Shown here piece by piece: positions 4,924 through 5,868 of a stretch of DNA of 5,868 bases (position 1 is the stretch's first letter; each line of letters begins with the position of its first letter). The stretch is from Halobacteriales archaeon QS_9_67_15 (GTDB lineage: Archaea > Halobacteriota > Halobacteria > Halobacteriales > Haloarculaceae). The position numbers were made by a program, and so were the translations under genes. The notes under the pieces were generated by a model. It was given only the letters and a program-made list of their open reading frames with translations. It had not been told where the DNA came from and ran no database searches. The DNA lies in NCBI GenBank assembly GCA_003023165.1, contig PXSD01000079.1, positions 1 through 5,868 on the forward strand. Reading direction: 5' to 3'.

Positions 4924-5868
4924 ATGGAGTACACGACACTCGGCTCCACGGGCATCGAGGTCTCGAAGGTCTGCCTCGGCTGTATGAGCTTTGGGAGCGG
5001 CGACGACTGGATGCTGGACGAGGACGAAGGCCGCGAACTCGTCGAGCGAGCCATCGAACTGGGCGTCAACTTCTTCGACACGGCGAACGTCTACTCGACG
5101 GGCGAGAGCGAGGAGATCCTGGGCGACGTACTGAGCGAGTACGACCGCGACGAGCAGGTCGTCGCCACCAAGGTCTACGGAGAGATGAGCGAGGACCCGA
5201 ACAAGCAGGGCCTCTCCCGGAAAGCCATCGAGCAGGAGCTGGACAACTCGCTCGACCGGCTGGGCATGGACACCGTCGACCTCTACCAGATCCACCGGTG
5301 GGACTACGACACGCCCATCGAGACGACGCTGCGCGCGCTCGACGACGCCGTCCGCCGCGGCAAAGTCCGCCACATCGGCGCGTCGTCGATGTGGACCCAC
5401 CAGTTCCAGAGGGCGCTGCACGTCAGCGACCGCGAGGGACTGGCCCGCTTCGAGACGATGCAGAACCTGAATCACCTGACCTACCGCGAGGAGGAACGGG
5501 AGATGTACCCGCTCTGCAACCAGGAGAACATCGGCGTGATCCCGTGGTCGCCGCTCGCGGCGGGGTACCTGACGCGACCGCACGAGGAGTTCACCGAGAC
5601 CGCACGGGGCGAGCACGAGATCGACTACGGGACGCCGTATCACGAGGGGCCGGGAAGCGCGGATATCAACGGGCGAGTGCGGGAGCTCGCCGACGAGAAG
5701 GGTGTCACGATGGCGCAGGTCGCGCTGGCCTGGCAGTTCCAGAACGACAACGTCGACGCCCCTATCGTCGGCACCTCGAGCATCGAACACCTCGAAGACG
5801 CCGTCGAGGCGCTGGAGGTCTCGCTGTCGGACTCCGACGTGGAGTACCTCGAAGAGCCCTACGAGCCG
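4924..5868 (+). CDS. Aldo/keto reductase (3' end beyond window)
   Basis: This is an NAD(P)H-dependent oxidoreductase of the aldo/keto reductase superfamily, a (beta/alpha)8 barrel that reduces aldehydes or ketones to alcohols in the cytoplasm. The start MEYTTLGSTGIEVSKVCLG is the usual N-terminal strand and first strand-helix unit. The catalytic tetrad is complete: Asp52 and Tyr57 in FFDTANVYSTGESE, Lys83 in VATKVYGE, and His124 in DLYQIHRWD. WSPLAAGYL (208-216) and PIVGTSSIEHLEDA (280-293) are the cofactor-binding segments. The 315 codons visible stay open to the last base; related proteins of about 320-330 residues suggest that only some ten residues are missing. ATG 4924 fits the family N-terminus and the leaderless promoter. 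The pattern (GCMSFGSG, IHRWDYDTPIE) is that of the bacterial/archaeal YajO/Tas-like group, but the substrate cannot be told. It is divergent from the DUF460 gene and no operon partner is visible. Confidence 0.93.
   Translation, partial: MEYTTLGSTGIEVSKVCLGCMSFGSGDDWMLDEDEGRELVERAIELGVNFFDTANVYSTGESEEILGDVLSEYDRDEQVVATKVYGEMSEDPNKQGLSRKAIEQELDNSLDRLGMDTVDLYQIHRWDYDTPIETTLRALDDAVRRGKVRHIGASSMWTHQFQRALHVSDREGLARFETMQNLNHLTYREEEREMYPLCNQENIGVIPWSPLAAGYLTRPHEEFTETARGEHEIDYGTPYHEGPGSADINGRVRELADEKGVTMAQVALAWQFQNDNVDAPIVGTSSIEHLEDAVEALEVSLSDSDVEYLEEPYEP

Noticed and set aside
4825..5790. 321-codon minus-strand open frame
   Set aside because: It lies opposite the aldo/keto reductase, which has a complete catalytic tetrad; the minus-strand product is a low-complexity Val/Arg/Asp mirror.

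Overview
The window looks like chromosomal DNA of a halophilic archaeon (class Halobacteria). Most of it is very GC-rich. The predicted proteins are strongly acidic, and several genes have an archaeal TATA-type box about 27 bases before the start codon with no room for a 5' leader, which is the usual leaderless haloarchaeal arrangement. The genus cannot be fixed from the sequence alone.

Layout. Positions 1-160 hold GC-rich, low-complexity haloarchaeal intergenic repeats with no convincing gene. From about 160 to 1230 the DNA is clearly AT-richer. This island carries the frameshifted C-terminal end of a transposase (297-457), one orphan two-helix membrane protein (524-814), and about 600 bases without a recognisable gene. 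From about 1230 the sequence returns to normal haloarchaeal composition. There follow a stand-alone SCP2-type lipid/sterol-carrier-like protein (1415-1828) and an intergenic region packed with inverted and direct repeats (1829-2011). That region leads into a leaderless small membrane protein gene (2012-2200).

On the minus strand, reading right to left, a gene of the archaeal COG2433/DUF460 family (RuvC/YqgF-like RNase H fold plus coiled coil) runs from 4623 to 2700. It is split by one net base near 4188; removing one G from the G tract at 4187-4189 restores a 640-residue frame. Downstream of it on the same strand lie the decayed remains of a small membrane protein gene (2613 to about 2228), with one frameshift and one in-frame stop. 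The DUF460 gene is divergent from an aldo/keto reductase gene (4924 to beyond the window end) across a 300-base region that carries both promoters and several dyad symmetries.

The genes do not form an obvious pathway; this looks like ordinary chromosomal housekeeping/accessory DNA with an insertion-sequence scar. The most notable points are the broken DUF460 gene, the repeat-rich regulatory region before the small membrane protein, and the near-palindrome lying between the TATA box and start codon of the aldo/keto reductase. I found no CRISPR array, tRNA, rRNA or clear multi-gene novel system.
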